Assembly (NCBI GenBank): GCA_016709305.1
Contig: JADJNA010000047.1
Coordinates: forward strand, 248,001 to 312,000
Source of the DNA: Candidatus Villigracilis saccharophilus
GTDB taxonomy: Bacteria > Chloroflexota > Anaerolineae > Anaerolineales > Villigracilaceae
Reading direction: 5' to 3'
Length of the DNA stretch: 64,000 bases
Part shown: in pieces, positions 51,043 through 60,661 of the stretch
How positions within the stretch are numbered: position 1 is the first letter of the stretch
Layout: the number at the start of each line of letters is the position of its first letter
Position numbers and translations under genes: made by a program
Notes under the pieces: generated by a model
The model's database searches: none
Told to the model about the DNA's origin: nothing
What the model saw: the letters and a program-made list of their open reading frames with translations, nothing else

Positions 51043-52491
51043 TTATTCCGTTGGAATGGAAACGGCAATGGTTGTGCCTTTGCCTGCTTCGCTTTCGATG
51101 GATAGTTCGCCGCTGAGTCTTTCGGCTTGTTCGCGGATGGATTTTAGCCCGAAGCCGTTTTCATTGTGTGACGTTGTCAGCGACTCAGGCTGAAAGCCGA
51201 TTCCGTTATCTTGAACGTCGAGCGCGATGAGAGCATCAAGATAGGTCAAGGTGATCGTGACCTTGCTGGCTTGGGCATGTTTATGAATGTTGTTCAACGC
51301 TTCGCGCGCAGTGCGCAGGAGCAGAGTCTCAATCTCGGGATGAAGGATATGTTCGTTCCCCGAGACACTGAACAGAAGTTGAGTTCCGCTCGTTGCAGAC
51401 CAGCGATTGGCAAGTTTTTTCAATGCTGCTGAAAGCGGCTCGCCTTGTTGCAAGTCGGGGCGCAGTGCCCAGGTCATTTCGCGGGCGGCGGTTAGGTTAT
51501 CACGCGCGGTTTGGCGCGCCTGATCAATGTGAGTTTGCACGGCATTGGGCGAAGTCTCCAATTTTGCTTCTGCCATTTCAAGCTGCGTCACAATACTGAT
51601 GAAGCCTTGCGTGAGCACATCATGAATTTCGCCCGCGAGTCTTTGTCGTTCTTGAATGATGCCTGTCTCGCGTGCTTGTTCGATGAGTTTTAAGTTTTCG
51701 AGCGAGAGCGCGAGCTGTTCGCCGATGGTCAGATAGTTTTGGAGGTCGGCGCGGGTGAAGCCGTTTTTATTGCGCGATGCGACGAATAATCTTTCATCGT
51801 CGGTGAGCGGGATGAGCAGGGTCGAATGCCAGGGCTGATGATCCACTGTCGAAACAGTGACAGGTTCGGGCGGAGTCGGAAGCGCGCCGATCGAGGCGGG
51901 AATTTTCAGATTGGGGGAGGTGGTCCAGGCGGAGGCTGAATCCACATCCCCAGAATTTTTCACCAAAGCGATCAGGACGACCGATGGGCCTGCGAGGTGT
52001 TCTCCAATCGCATATACCACGCCTTTGCGGTCTGCGCCTTTGACGGCCTGGCTGGTTTGATAGACAGCTTCGCGGTTGTTGAGAATGAATTGACCCCACG
52101 AGCCGCCAAGCCACCCGACGAGAATGCATAAAAAAATTGTGACCCATTCATCGGGCGCGGTGGGCGGTGAAAAAAATAAATCAGAGGCAAGGTTGGCGAT
52201 GGCAACGATCAGCCCGACGATGAGCCCATGCAGTTGCGGCGCGTTGCGGACGCGAAGCGCGAGCCATGTGGTGGCAAAGAGAGTCAATGCGGTGGTGGCA
52301 AGCGGACCGATGATGCGCCCGAATACTTCGGTGAAATCCGCGATCTCGGCTTGAGTGGGAATGCTGCCCAACAGCGCTTCGCTGGCGGCAAAGATGGCGA
52401 TGGAAAGAAATACAGATGCGCTGATGAGCGCGAGAACGACGAGCGATACGCCGAGGATCCAAAGCCATTGAAGAGAGGTTTTGTTGGACAT
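51043..52491 (-). CDS. sensor histidine kinase, HisKA_3 (NarX/DesK) type
   Basis: The 482-aa product has four or five N-terminal transmembrane segments (for example LWILGVSLVVLALISASVFL), a GAF-like middle domain, then the dimerisation box ERQRLAGEIHDVLTQGF with the phosphoacceptor H290. The ATP-binding domain shows ALNNIHKHAQASKVTIT and LDVQDNGIGFQPE. It should phosphorylate the NarL-type regulator encoded directly downstream. I chose ATG 52491; six codons further upstream give no similarity. Confidence 0.92.
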   Translation of the reverse strand: MSNKTSLQWLWILGVSLVVLALISASVFLSIAIFAASEALLGSIPTQAEIADFTEVFGRIIGPLATTALTLFATTWLALRVRNAPQLHGLIVGLIVAIANLASDLFFSPPTAPDEWVTIFLCILVGWLGGSWGQFILNNREAVYQTSQAVKGADRKGVVYAIGEHLAGPSVVLIALVKNSGDVDSASAWTTSPNLKIPASIGALPTPPEPVTVSTVDHQPWHSTLLIPLTDDERLFVASRNKNGFTRADLQNYLTIGEQLALSLENLKLIEQARETGIIQERQRLAGEIHDVLTQGFISIVTQLEMAEAKLETSPNAVQTHIDQARQTARDNLTAAREMTWALRPDLQQGEPLSAALKKLANRWSATSGTQLLFSVSGNEHILHPEIETLLLRTAREALNNIHKHAQASKVTITLTYLDALIALDVQDNGIGFQPESLTTSHNENGFGLKSIREQAERLSGELSIESEAGKGTTIAVSIPTE

Positions 52492-52510
52492 GCGTGAAGT
52501 ATAAATCAAA

Positions 52511-52547
52511 GTAGTTGACAGTCACTTTTAAAGTGACTGTCAACTAC
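52511..52547. terminator. 37-bp perfect palindrome, likely terminator
   Basis: Two 18-base arms around a single central base form a perfect palindrome. It begins GTAGTTGACAGTCACTTT. It lies between the end of the serine-hydrolase gene and the kinase start. It may terminate the hydrolase transcript or bind a regulator, since the arms contain TTGACA. Confidence 0.65.
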
Positions 52548-52550
52548 TGG

Positions 52551-54527
52551 TTACAAATGAAACCCGATCAGGTTGTTGTAATTTGCCCACCAGATGACCA
52601 TGAGGGCGGCGATGGCGCTGGCGGTGTAGAGGATGCGTGTGCTGAATTTCCACCAGCCTTTGACCCATGCGACGATGGCAAAGATGGGGAGTGTGAGAGA
52701 CAAGAAAACTGGCAGGTAGGTGCTGTTCAAGGCGTTGATAATCTCTGGGCTGATGCCCCAGACGAAGTTGGGTAAATTCGCGATACTGTTGATGGCGTAT
52801 AAGATGCCAATGCTTTGAAAGACCGTCATGGCGAGCAATTGCGTGACGACGCCTCCCCAGATGAGTGCAGCGAGTTCCATTTTGGATTGCGGTGCAGTGG
52901 TTTGTTTGCGGAGTTTGCGGACGAGCGCGCCAATGGGCATGAGGAGGAAAACAACGACTCCGAAGGTTAGCAGAACGAGGGCGGCGAGACCAATGAAGTT
53001 CATCTGAAAGCTTTGCGATTCGTACCATGCCAGTTTTGTGAACGTGCTGTGATAGCCCTGACCTGAGATCATTTGAACGATTTCCCCATTTTCATTTTGG
53101 ATAAAGGCGATCACACTGTCACCATCCACACGCTCGAAGTGAAGCGGAGAGGTTTCGATCCATTGGGTTGCGCCTTCAAAGCCACCCATCACGCTGCTAT
53201 GGTCGCCCATGCCAGCGGATTGGATGGTGAGCGTGCCATCTACATTGGCGGTCACGTCCACCAATTGCGAGAAAAAATACATGGACTTGGCAAAGGTAGA
53301 CACATCCGCTTGAAGCGGGCGGTATGTGCCTGCAAAGAGTTTGGTGCAAGCTTGATAGTCGTCCACGGGAATGGGGGCAGAATTTTCTGCGGGGTAGTAG
53401 TGATCCAGATATGCACCGAGCAGGTTGAGGCGCAGGTTACTGTCGCCTGAGTTGTAACTGATGAAGATGCCTGTGTTCTGTTCGGGAAGTAAAAGCAGAC
53501 GAGTGCGCGTGCCAATGCCGTCGCCATCGCGCAGCAGGGCGCGCTGCCCATTTTTGAAATCCTCGAACAAGCCGTAGGTGATTCCTGGCATATCGGCCTG
53601 CCCTGTGAATTGCTGGGTGAACATCGATTGAACAGTATCGGGATTCAAAATACGTGTGTCCTCATACTCTCCGCTGTTGAGCAGAGCCAGCATGAAGTGA
53701 TTCATGTCGGCTGCCGTGGTGCGGAGTCCGCCTGCTGGGGCATAACTGACATACAAGAAAGGCTCAGGCTGGTATTCTCCGTTTTCGTAACTGTAGCCAG
53801 TCGCAAGGCTGTCTTTCATGGATTGAGTCAAATGCTGGTCGAAGGTGCTGTGAGACATACCGAGCGGCGAGAGAATGTTTTCATCCATGTATTGCTCGAA
53901 AGGTGTGTCTGAAATTTCCTGCGTGAGATAGCCCGCAAGATTGGCGGCGTAATCACCGTAGGTCAGATATTTGCCAGCGGGGAGAATTTGATTGGGTTTA
54001 TAAGTTGCCAGCAGTTCGCCAAGGGGTTTGAGTTCATTTTCGTTCTGAGTGGCGACACCGATCGTGCGCGTCTCGAATCCGTCGGTGTGGGTCAATAAAT
54101 TGGCAAAAGTCAGCGGATCGTCAAAGTTGGTCTTGATTGTGAAGTCCTTGAAATATGGGCGGATGTCTTCGCGCAGGTCAATTACGCCGTGCTCGCTGAG
54201 TTGCAGCATTCCCACTGCGGTAAAAGCCTTACCCAACGAGGCGGTGGTCAACAAGGTGTTCTCGTCAAAGGGAATTTGTTTTTCCACATCGGCATAGCCA
54301 TAGCCTTTTGAGAAGAATACCTGTCCGTCCTTTACGACACTGATGACCACACCAGGGATGTGATACGCCCCCATCTGTTCGGCGAGATAGGCGTCGAAGA
54401 AGGCTTCCATTTCGACGGGGTCACTGGGACTGTTCTCCGTCTGCGCGAAGGCTGGCTGGATGTTGGCCAGAATAAGGATGAGTGCCAAAATCGCAGAAAA
54501 AATCTTGAGGGTGAAACGGGATGTCAT
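52551..54527 (-). CDS. serine hydrolase (class C beta-lactamase fold) with C-terminal membrane domain
   Basis: The 658-aa product has a Sec signal peptide (cleavage probably at AFA-Q, residues 27-29) and a beta-lactamase-fold domain. The SxxK motif is TTASLGKAFTA with S97 and K100. The second motif is TYGDYAAN with Y190, where Asp replaces the usual Asn. Such proteins are penicillin-binding-like esterases or peptidases acting outside the cell. The C-terminal ~160 residues hold four transmembrane helices. AGGAG precedes ATG 54527. It is divergent from the TetR gene at 54716. Confidence 0.88.
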   Translation of the reverse strand: MTSRFTLKIFSAILALILILANIQPAFAQTENSPSDPVEMEAFFDAYLAEQMGAYHIPGVVISVVKDGQVFFSKGYGYADVEKQIPFDENTLLTTASLGKAFTAVGMLQLSEHGVIDLREDIRPYFKDFTIKTNFDDPLTFANLLTHTDGFETRTIGVATQNENELKPLGELLATYKPNQILPAGKYLTYGDYAANLAGYLTQEISDTPFEQYMDENILSPLGMSHSTFDQHLTQSMKDSLATGYSYENGEYQPEPFLYVSYAPAGGLRTTAADMNHFMLALLNSGEYEDTRILNPDTVQSMFTQQFTGQADMPGITYGLFEDFKNGQRALLRDGDGIGTRTRLLLLPEQNTGIFISYNSGDSNLRLNLLGAYLDHYYPAENSAPIPVDDYQACTKLFAGTYRPLQADVSTFAKSMYFFSQLVDVTANVDGTLTIQSAGMGDHSSVMGGFEGATQWIETSPLHFERVDGDSVIAFIQNENGEIVQMISGQGYHSTFTKLAWYESQSFQMNFIGLAALVLLTFGVVVFLLMPIGALVRKLRKQTTAPQSKMELAALIWGGVVTQLLAMTVFQSIGILYAINSIANLPNFVWGISPEIINALNSTYLPVFLSLTLPIFAIVAWVKGWWKFSTRILYTASAIAALMVIWWANYNNLIGFHL

Positions 54528-54656
54528 ACGTTGCTCCTGTGAGGTTGAATGCTTACAGGATACCCAATCTACAGCTTCTTGAAATCGGCTGGGCAGTTGA
54601 AGTTTGGACAGCCATTAGGTTGGTTTTTTATTCAACCGTTTGGCTACATTTACACC

Positions 54657-54685
54657 TTGACAATTTAGTAAATATATACTAAATT
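54657..54685 (+). promoter_or_regulatory. promoter and operator of the TetR-led operon
   Basis: TTGACA (54657-54662), 17 bp, TAAATT (54680-54685). The inverted repeat TTTAGTA-aatata-TACTAAA (54664-54683) fills the spacer. A further TACTAAAT half site lies at about 54697-54704. Confidence 0.75.
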
Positions 54686-54715
54686 TGTAAAACATTACTA
54701 AATCAAGGAGCGCCA

Positions 54716-55324
54716 ATGTCCCCAAGAGTTTATAAGGCGTCGGAACAAACTAAGAATAAAATCCTGCAAAAAGCGATCGAGTTATTTAACGAATCGGGAA
54801 CCGCTTCAATCTCGATGAACGCTCTGGCTGAAGCGGTGGGGATGAGTGCGGGCAATTTGCAATATCACTACCGCAACAAGGAAGAGGTCATCCGCTCTAT
54901 TCTGGAGGTGATGTTCAAGGAGTTCGATGTGATCTACCAGCCTGCGGAGGGTCAGTTCACGCTCGATACCCTGCGGCAGATCATGCGCTTGAATTTCGGC
55001 ATCATTTGGAAGTATCGTTTCTTCTATCGTGAATTTGCGGCTCTGCTCCGCAACGACAAAATTCTCGCCAAGCGATTTCGTGAGATCCAGGAGCAGCGAG
55101 TCACGGAGCAGGAAAATCTCATTAAGCGGTTGGCAGGCGAAGGCGTGGCCCGAAGCGATCTGCATCCCGACGAGTTGCGCAAGGTGGTTCTCATCGGCTG
55201 GGTGCTGGGAAATACCTGGTTATCCTACGCCGAAAGCATGGGACAAAAGATCAACGAAGCCGCGCTGACTGAGGCGGTGGAGGTGATGGTGCAGCATTAC
55301 AAACCGTACCTGGAAAAAGCATGA
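54716..55324 (+). CDS. TetR family transcriptional regulator
   Basis: The 202-aa product has the TetR helix-turn-helix near residues 12-58 (KAIELFNESGTASISMNALA and EAVGMSAGNLQYHYRNKEEV) and a helical C-terminal domain. It is the first gene of an operon and lies just behind an inverted repeat that it likely binds. Its stop overlaps the start of the DUF2867 gene (ATGA). The ligand is unknown. Confidence 0.9.
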   Translation: MSPRVYKASEQTKNKILQKAIELFNESGTASISMNALAEAVGMSAGNLQYHYRNKEEVIRSILEVMFKEFDVIYQPAEGQFTLDTLRQIMRLNFGIIWKYRFFYREFAALLRNDKILAKRFREIQEQRVTEQENLIKRLAGEGVARSDLHPDELRKVVLIGWVLGNTWLSYAESMGQKINEAALTEAVEVMVQHYKPYLEKA

Positions 55325-55821
55325 AGACGTCACTTCCAGCCGCTTCCGCATTGCAAAACCTTCCAAAGGATTATCTCGATAGTTACGCCGCCACGCTGAA
55401 TGCAAGTGACATAGCCATTGAACAAGTCGGCAAAGCCTTCTTTACTGCCAGCCCTGCGTGGGTGGACCAACTTCTCGTTCTTCGTAATCGGCTTGTTGCA
55501 TTTGTTGGCTTGAAAGTTCCAAATGCAGGCACAAAAGAAGATGTGCTGCGAAATTTCAAATGTGAATTCGGCGAGTCAGTTGCGTTGTTCAACGTAATTT
55601 CCAAGACCGAGAACGAAGTTATCTTTGGCGAAGACGACAACCATCTTGATTTTCGCGTTTCGCTCTTTCTCGACAGGCAAAACAACCTGCTCGTCGTTTC
55701 AACCCTCGTCAAAATTCACAACACTCTTGGACGGTTCTATATGTTTGCAATCAAACCATTTCATAAAATGATTGTTCCCACGATAATAAAAGGAATGATG
55801 TATGAAATTAACAAGGCGTGA
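55321..55821 (+). CDS. DUF2867 domain protein
   Basis: The 166-aa product matches DUF2867, a family of START-like, possibly lipid- or hydrophobic-ligand-binding proteins. Visible segments are WVDQLLVLRNRLVAFVGLK, DDNHLDFRVSLFLDRQNN and a C-terminal amphipathic FYMFAIKPFHKMIVPTIIKG that may touch the membrane. Function is unknown. It is translationally coupled to the TetR gene and overlaps the next start by 20 bp. Confidence 0.8.
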   Translation: MKTSLPAASALQNLPKDYLDSYAATLNASDIAIEQVGKAFFTASPAWVDQLLVLRNRLVAFVGLKVPNAGTKEDVLRNFKCEFGESVALFNVISKTENEVIFGEDDNHLDFRVSLFLDRQNNLLVVSTLVKIHNTLGRFYMFAIKPFHKMIVPTIIKGMMYEINKA

Positions 55822-56963
55822 TTTTCTAAAACTTGGCGGCGCGACGTTGATCGCCGTCGCTGGTGGAAGCGTGCTTCGCGCAGCCGATCAGGGGATGTTC
55901 AGCGTTGGGCAGGGCGTTGCCTACGAGCCGTGGAAAAATTGGCGCGATGCGAAATCCCCTGTTGAGCGCATTATTGCTGCGGGTATTCTCGCGTCCAATC
56001 CGCACAACTCGCAGCCGTGGCTTTTTCGCGTCACTGATTCAACGATTGATTTGTTTGCCGTCCCCGAACGGCAGATCGGCGTGATCGATCCCTTTCGCCG
56101 CGAGATGTACATTGGACTTGGATGCGCGGTGGAAAATATGCGACTCGCCGCCGAGGCCGAAGGCTTCACGCCAACCATCCGCCTCATGCCAGACCTGACA
56201 ACCGAGTTGCACGCCGCAAGCATTTCCTTCGCTGTTATCATCTCCACTTGCTTCCGAGCTTTATTCCGCCATTCCAAACCGACACACCAACCGCGCCGCG
56301 TATGATATGACCCGCGCTGTTGCAGAAGACATTTTCAAAGGAATCGATTCTCTCGTCACTGAATCAAATGTCCGTTTATTCTGGCTGAAAGATGAATCGT
56401 CTCTTGCCAAATTTGGTGACGTCGCCATCGCCGCCGCTGAAGCCTTGATCGCTGACGACCAGCAAAGTATGGACAGTCACCTCTGGTGGCGGCAGGATTG
56501 GGATCAATTGCAGGAATCAGCTGATGGTATCACTCTCGATGCGCAGGGACTCAGTCCGTTCATTTCTGGTATGGCGAAATTCCTGCCCGACCTTTCCCGC
56601 AAGTCAAATGACGAGTCCTTTGTAAAAAATGTACGTGAGACTATGGTTCCCACCGCTGCCGCGTTTGGCATCCTCGCCGTCCCCGACGGCATGGACTTTA
56701 CCCAGCGCTTGCAATGCGGACAAATCTGGCAGCGAATTCATTTGTGGGGAACCACTCAGGGACTCGCCATGCAGCCACTCAATCAAATGTGTGAACGTGC
56801 AGACCGAGAACGTCAACTCGGCATTGAGCCTGTCATTGGGAATGCCGTCGCGGACTTGGTCGGTGATGAGCAGTGGAACGCCATCATGCCATTTCGACTT
56901 GGCTACCCAACTGTTGAAGCCTTGCTCAGTCCACGCCGTGGGTTGGATAAGGTGATCGGATAA
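55802..56963 (+). pseudogene. Tat-exported nitroreductase-family protein, frameshifted
   Basis: The first frame encodes a twin-arginine signal (TRRDFLKLGGATLIAVAGG) and a nitroreductase-like start with AGILASNPHNSQPWLF and IGLGCAVENMRLAAEAEGF. The frame breaks near 56235-56255. The continuing frame, before the next ATG at 56307, still reads SPLASELYSAIPNRHTNRA-type sequence, which is the conserved continuation. It then runs to 56963 with FGILAVPDGMDFTQRLQCGQ. One missing or extra base explains everything. If intact it would be a flavin reductase in the periplasm. Sequencing error is possible. Confidence 0.82.
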
Positions 56964-56972
56964 ATTCGGAGC

Positions 56973-57022
56973 GCGGACTTCAGTCCGCTTTTCTGTATCG
57001 GAAATTGCGGACTGAAGTCCGC
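56973..57022. repeat. nested palindromic repeat, GCGGACTTCAGTCCGC family
   Basis: GCGGACTTCAGTCCGC (56973-56988) and its reverse complement GCGGACTGAAGTCCGC (57007-57022) flank an 18-base loop. Each arm is itself almost palindromic, so several hairpins are possible. It fills the gap before the DUF4260 gene. Confidence 0.78.
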
Positions 57023-57038
57023 AACCCAAAGGATAACA

Positions 57039-57393
57039 ATGAAAAACTTACTCAAACTCGAAGAAATCTTTATGTTCGCCCTCAGCATTTTCTTTTTCGC
57101 CAAGCTGGATTTTGCCTGGTGGTGGTATCCCGTACTTTTATTTACACCTGATTTCAGTATGTTCGGCTATCTAGTCAATCCGCAGATCGGCGCGTGGACG
57201 TATAACTTCGTCCACCACAAAGCCTTGGGAATCAGCATCTTTGTGGTTGGGATCATTCTCGCGAAGCCAGCCCATCCAGTTGACGGGGCTGATCCTCTTC
57301 GGTCACTCCAGCATGGATCGGGTGATGGGCTACGGCTTGAAACACACAGATTCGTTTCAGCATACCCATCTTGGCATGATCGGCAAGCCTTGA
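57039..57393 (+). pseudogene. DUF4260 family membrane protein, frameshifted
   Basis: The first frame reads MKNLLKLEEIFMFALSIFFF and FTPDFSMFGYLVNPQIGAW, then YNFVHHKALGISIFVV, matching DUF4260. The frame breaks near 57258-57280. A second frame continues with QLTGLILFGHSSMDRVMGYG and KHTDSFQHTHLGMIGKP, ending at the TGA at 57391-57393. Together they give a normal-length protein of about 117 residues with three or four membrane segments. One base is gained or two lost. The family function is unknown. Confidence 0.8.
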
Positions 57394-57498
57394 AATCCAG
57401 GGTACGCCTGCAGAATGTGTAATAAATAAAACCTCTACCCCGTCAACTGATGAGTTCACTGTATAGTTGGTTATATTACACTGTCTAAAGGAGAAAAC

Positions 57499-58727
57499 AT
57501 GGAAGCGAAACTTACTGTCTACGGAGCTTATTGGTGTCCTGATTGTCGCCGCTCGAAAAAGTTTTTGGGCGAGAACTTTATTCCGTTTAATTGGGTGGAT
57601 ATTGAAGAGGATAAGGAAGGCGAAGCGTTTGTGATTGCGAAGAATGGCGGCAAGAGAATCATTCCAACCATTGTTTTCGAAGATGGTTCATTTTTGGTGG
57701 AACCATCGAATGCAGAATTAGCCAAAAAACTCAACTTAAAGACAGAAGCAAAAAAGACCTATTATGACCTGATCATTATCGGAGGCGGACCAGCAGGGTT
57801 GACCGCTTCCATCTACGCCGCAAGAGAAGGCGCCGACACATTGCTGATCGAACGATCGGGGCTAGGTGGACAGGCTGGCATTACCGTTGGGTTGGATAAC
57901 TTCCTGGCTTTCCCGAAGGCATCAGTGGACAGGAATTTGCGGAGCGCATCACTCAGCAGGCGAAACGCTTCGGCGTGGAAATTTTACAGGCTCAGGATGT
58001 TGAAAAACTCGAAGCTGAAAATGGATACAACGAAGTTTATACCTCCGATGGAAAGCATTACCACGCCCGCGCTATATTGATCGCATCAGGTGCATCCTAC
58101 CGCAGGTTGGATATTCCCGGTGAAGATGATTTTATCGGCGCAGGGATTCATTTTTGCGCCACTTGCGATGGTCCATTTTATAAGGGTGCAAAAAATATTA
58201 TTGTCGTTGGCGGGGGCAACTCTGCGTGTGAAGAAGGATTGCATCTTACGACTTTTGCTGAGAAGGTCACTCTTCTTGTGCGCGGGGATACATTAACCGC
58301 CAGTCAGGTTGCGATTGACAAGATCAACGAGCCAACTTCACGGGTGGAAGTAAAATTCAATGTGGATGTAGACTCGTTTGAAGGAGAAAACTCCAGGCTT
58401 AAAAAGATCAATTACCATAGCTCCGTCACAGGTGAGAAAAGCGCAATCGAGCCTGATGCTGCTTTTATCTTCATTGGACAGAAACCCAATACTGAATTTG
58501 CAAAAAATTATGTAAAGACAGACCCATATGGCTTTATTCTTACAGGTCATGAGCTCACTCATCAATCCGATGAGAAATTTGGAGAACGTCTTGCATTTGA
58601 AACAAGTATGACAGGTGTGTTTGCCGCAGGTGATGTGAGGCATGAAAGTATTAAACAAGTCGCTTCTGCCGTCGGTGAAGGTGCCGCGGCAGCCATCTCA
58701 ATTCGAGAATTCTTGAAAAGAAGCTAA
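57499..58727 (+). pseudogene. glutaredoxin-thioredoxin reductase fusion, frameshifted
   Basis: The N-terminal ~80 residues are a glutaredoxin-like domain with the active site YWCPDCRRS (C13, C16). The rest is a thioredoxin-reductase-like flavoprotein: IIGGGPAGLTASIYAAREGA, then the disulphide motif FCATCDGPFYKG and NADP motif VVGGGNSACEEGLHL. The frame breaks near 57904. Inserting one C in TTCCTGG restores FPGFPEGISGQEFAERI-type sequence, so one C of a CCC has apparently been lost. The 3' part carries on to 58727 and ends in GVFAAGDVRHESIKQVASA. The fusion would let the reductase electrons flow to its own glutaredoxin domain. Confidence 0.85.
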
Positions 58728-58738
58728 AGGAAAATAAC

Positions 58739-59713
58739 ATGAAATACTTTATCACTGGCGCAACAGGTTTTATCGGCGGGCGATTGGCGCGTCAACTACG
58801 GGGAGCGGGACATGAAGTGATCGCTGTTGTGCGGAATCCTGCCAAGGCGCAGGATCTTGCTCAATTAGGTGTGACCCTGCATCAGGGGGATGTGATCGAG
58901 AAGGAATCCATGCGCAAGCCGATGACTGGCGTGGACGGAGTCTTCCACGTGGCGGGCTGGTATAAAGTCGGCGTGCGGGATAAGAGTCAGGCGTACGCGA
59001 TCAATGTGGAAGGCACGCGTAATGTGCTTGAGTTGATGAAGGAACTGAAGATCCCAAAGGGCGTGTATACCAGCACATTGGCAGTTAATTCAGATACGCA
59101 TGGTGTGGAAGCCGATGAGAGTTATCACTTCACCGGAAAGCACATCAGCATCTATGACGCTACAAAAGCCGAGGCACATGACGTGGCTGTGAAAATGATC
59201 AAGGACGGTTTGCCGCTTGTCATCGTTCAGCCTGGTCTTGTATACGGTCCCGGCGATACAAGTAGTGTCCGCACTTCGTTCATTCAATATCTAAAAAAGC
59301 AATTGCCGGTCATGCCCAAGCAAACTGCTTTCTCCTGGGCGCATGTGGATGACATCGCTCATGCACACTGGCTTGCAATGGGGAAAGGTAAGGTCGGTGA
59401 GAATTACAATATCTGCGGACCGACGCACACATTTATCAATGCGCTGGAAGTTGCCAAGGAACTCACAGGGGTACCCTTGCCGATGGCCGTGCCAGCCGGT
59501 ATGATCCGCGCCATGTCTGAGATGATGTATGTCTTTGATAAATTCATTCCCGTGCCAGAAAGTTATACTGGCGAAGGCTTGCGTATCATCGCGGGAGTTA
59601 CTTATATTGGAACCAACGCCAAAGCCAAACGCGAGCTTGGATACGATCCGCGTCCGCTCAAGGAAGGCCTTGCTGAAACCTTGAAGCATGAAATGAAATT
59701 ACTCGGGATGTAA
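58739..59713 (+). CDS. NAD-dependent epimerase/dehydratase (extended SDR)
   Basis: The 324-aa product begins YFITGATGFIGGRLARQLRG, with GVDGVFHVAGWYKVGVRDKS and the YxxxK motif in ISIYDATKAEAHDVAV. It resembles the SDR at 24523 and dihydroflavonol-reductase-like enzymes. The substrate is unknown. It begins 11 bp after the thioredoxin-reductase gene and ends one base before the next start, within the TetR-led operon. Confidence 0.87.
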   Translation: MKYFITGATGFIGGRLARQLRGAGHEVIAVVRNPAKAQDLAQLGVTLHQGDVIEKESMRKPMTGVDGVFHVAGWYKVGVRDKSQAYAINVEGTRNVLELMKELKIPKGVYTSTLAVNSDTHGVEADESYHFTGKHISIYDATKAEAHDVAVKMIKDGLPLVIVQPGLVYGPGDTSSVRTSFIQYLKKQLPVMPKQTAFSWAHVDDIAHAHWLAMGKGKVGENYNICGPTHTFINALEVAKELTGVPLPMAVPAGMIRAMSEMMYVFDKFIPVPESYTGEGLRIIAGVTYIGTNAKAKRELGYDPRPLKEGLAETLKHEMKLLGM

Positions 59714-59714
59714 G

Positions 59715-60245
59715 ATGAAATCAATTCACCTCGGAAAATTATTTGGCTTACAGATAAGCATCCTGCCGCTGGCGTTTGTTGGGACTTTGGTTCTGTGGAT
59801 CGTGTTCACCGTCATTGCACGTTCTGGACTCAATATTCCTTTTAGCCAATCGCTTCTGATGGGATTCATTGCCACGCTTCTGCACTGGACCTTTGAGCTG
59901 ATCCATAGCCTGGGTCATGCCTACGCTGCCAAGCGGACCGGCCACCCTATGACAGGCATCACACTCGGGGCAATGGCTGTCTTTGCGCTCACACAGTATC
60001 CAAAAGACGAGCCTGAATTAAGTCCATCTATTCACATCCGCCGCGCATTGGGCGGACCGATCATCAATGGATTACTCTCCATTGTTTTCTACTTCCTTCT
60101 CCCTCTCTGGCGCGGAAATTGGTTTTGGATCGGCATGTTTGCCTTTATTGAAAACTTATTCGTTTACACTCTGCAAATTTTTCTCCCGCTTGGCTTTAAC
60201 GATGGCGGTACAATTTTGAAGAATCTACGAAGGAAATCCTTCTAA
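59715..60245 (+). CDS. M50-like membrane protein with a degenerate active site
   Basis: The 176-aa product has about five hydrophobic segments and the site-2-protease layout. However, the zinc motif reads ELIHSLGHAYAAKRTG, so the catalytic Glu of HExxH is Ser65 (H64, S65, H68). The third-ligand motif LGFNDGGTIL is kept. It can probably still bind zinc but not hydrolyse peptides in the normal way. It may be a pseudoprotease that binds or blocks substrates. It is the last gene of the TetR-led operon, one base after the SDR stop. Confidence 0.8.
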   Translation: MKSIHLGKLFGLQISILPLAFVGTLVLWIVFTVIARSGLNIPFSQSLLMGFIATLLHWTFELIHSLGHAYAAKRTGHPMTGITLGAMAVFALTQYPKDEPELSPSIHIRRALGGPIINGLLSIVFYFLLPLWRGNWFWIGMFAFIENLFVYTLQIFLPLGFNDGGTILKNLRRKSF

Positions 60246-60407
60246 ACCTCAAAATCATCCAACAAAAAAAGCAATGACCTTTGGCGTTCTTGTCTATGAC
60301 GCTTGGCACTACTCGCAATTGTAGGAAAACGACATAATCAGAGAGGCGGGAATTCCCGCTAATTACTGTCTAACTTCTCAAATAAGAGAATAAAACAAGG
60401 AGACTGA

Positions 60408-60650
60408 ATGCCAGCTAAAGGTTGGATCGAAGTCAGTGATACATATTGCAAAGGATGCGAACTTTGCATAAGTGCCTGTCCACAGGATGTGATAGAGCTA
60501 AATATGTCACATCTGACACCCAAGGGCTACCACCCCGCGCACACGTTCAAGGACGGTTGCACGGGGTGTGCTATTTGTGCGGTTGTTTGTCCAGATGCCG
60601 CGATCACGGTCTATCGTGAAGTGACGAAGGCAGTGCCTGTACCTGCTTAA
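60408..60650 (+). CDS. 4Fe-4S ferredoxin subunit of 2-oxoacid oxidoreductase
   Basis: The 80-aa product has two 4Fe-4S motifs, CKGCELCISACP and CTGCAICAVVCP. It is the delta-like subunit that carries electrons from the 2-oxoacid:ferredoxin oxidoreductase encoded downstream. AAGGAG precedes ATG 60408. The 160-bp gap before it holds a small GC-rich hairpin, GGCGGGAATTCCCGC, and no gene. Confidence 0.92.
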   Translation: MPAKGWIEVSDTYCKGCELCISACPQDVIELNMSHLTPKGYHPAHTFKDGCTGCAICAVVCPDAAITVYREVTKAVPVPA

Positions 60651-60661
60651 GAAACATTAAA

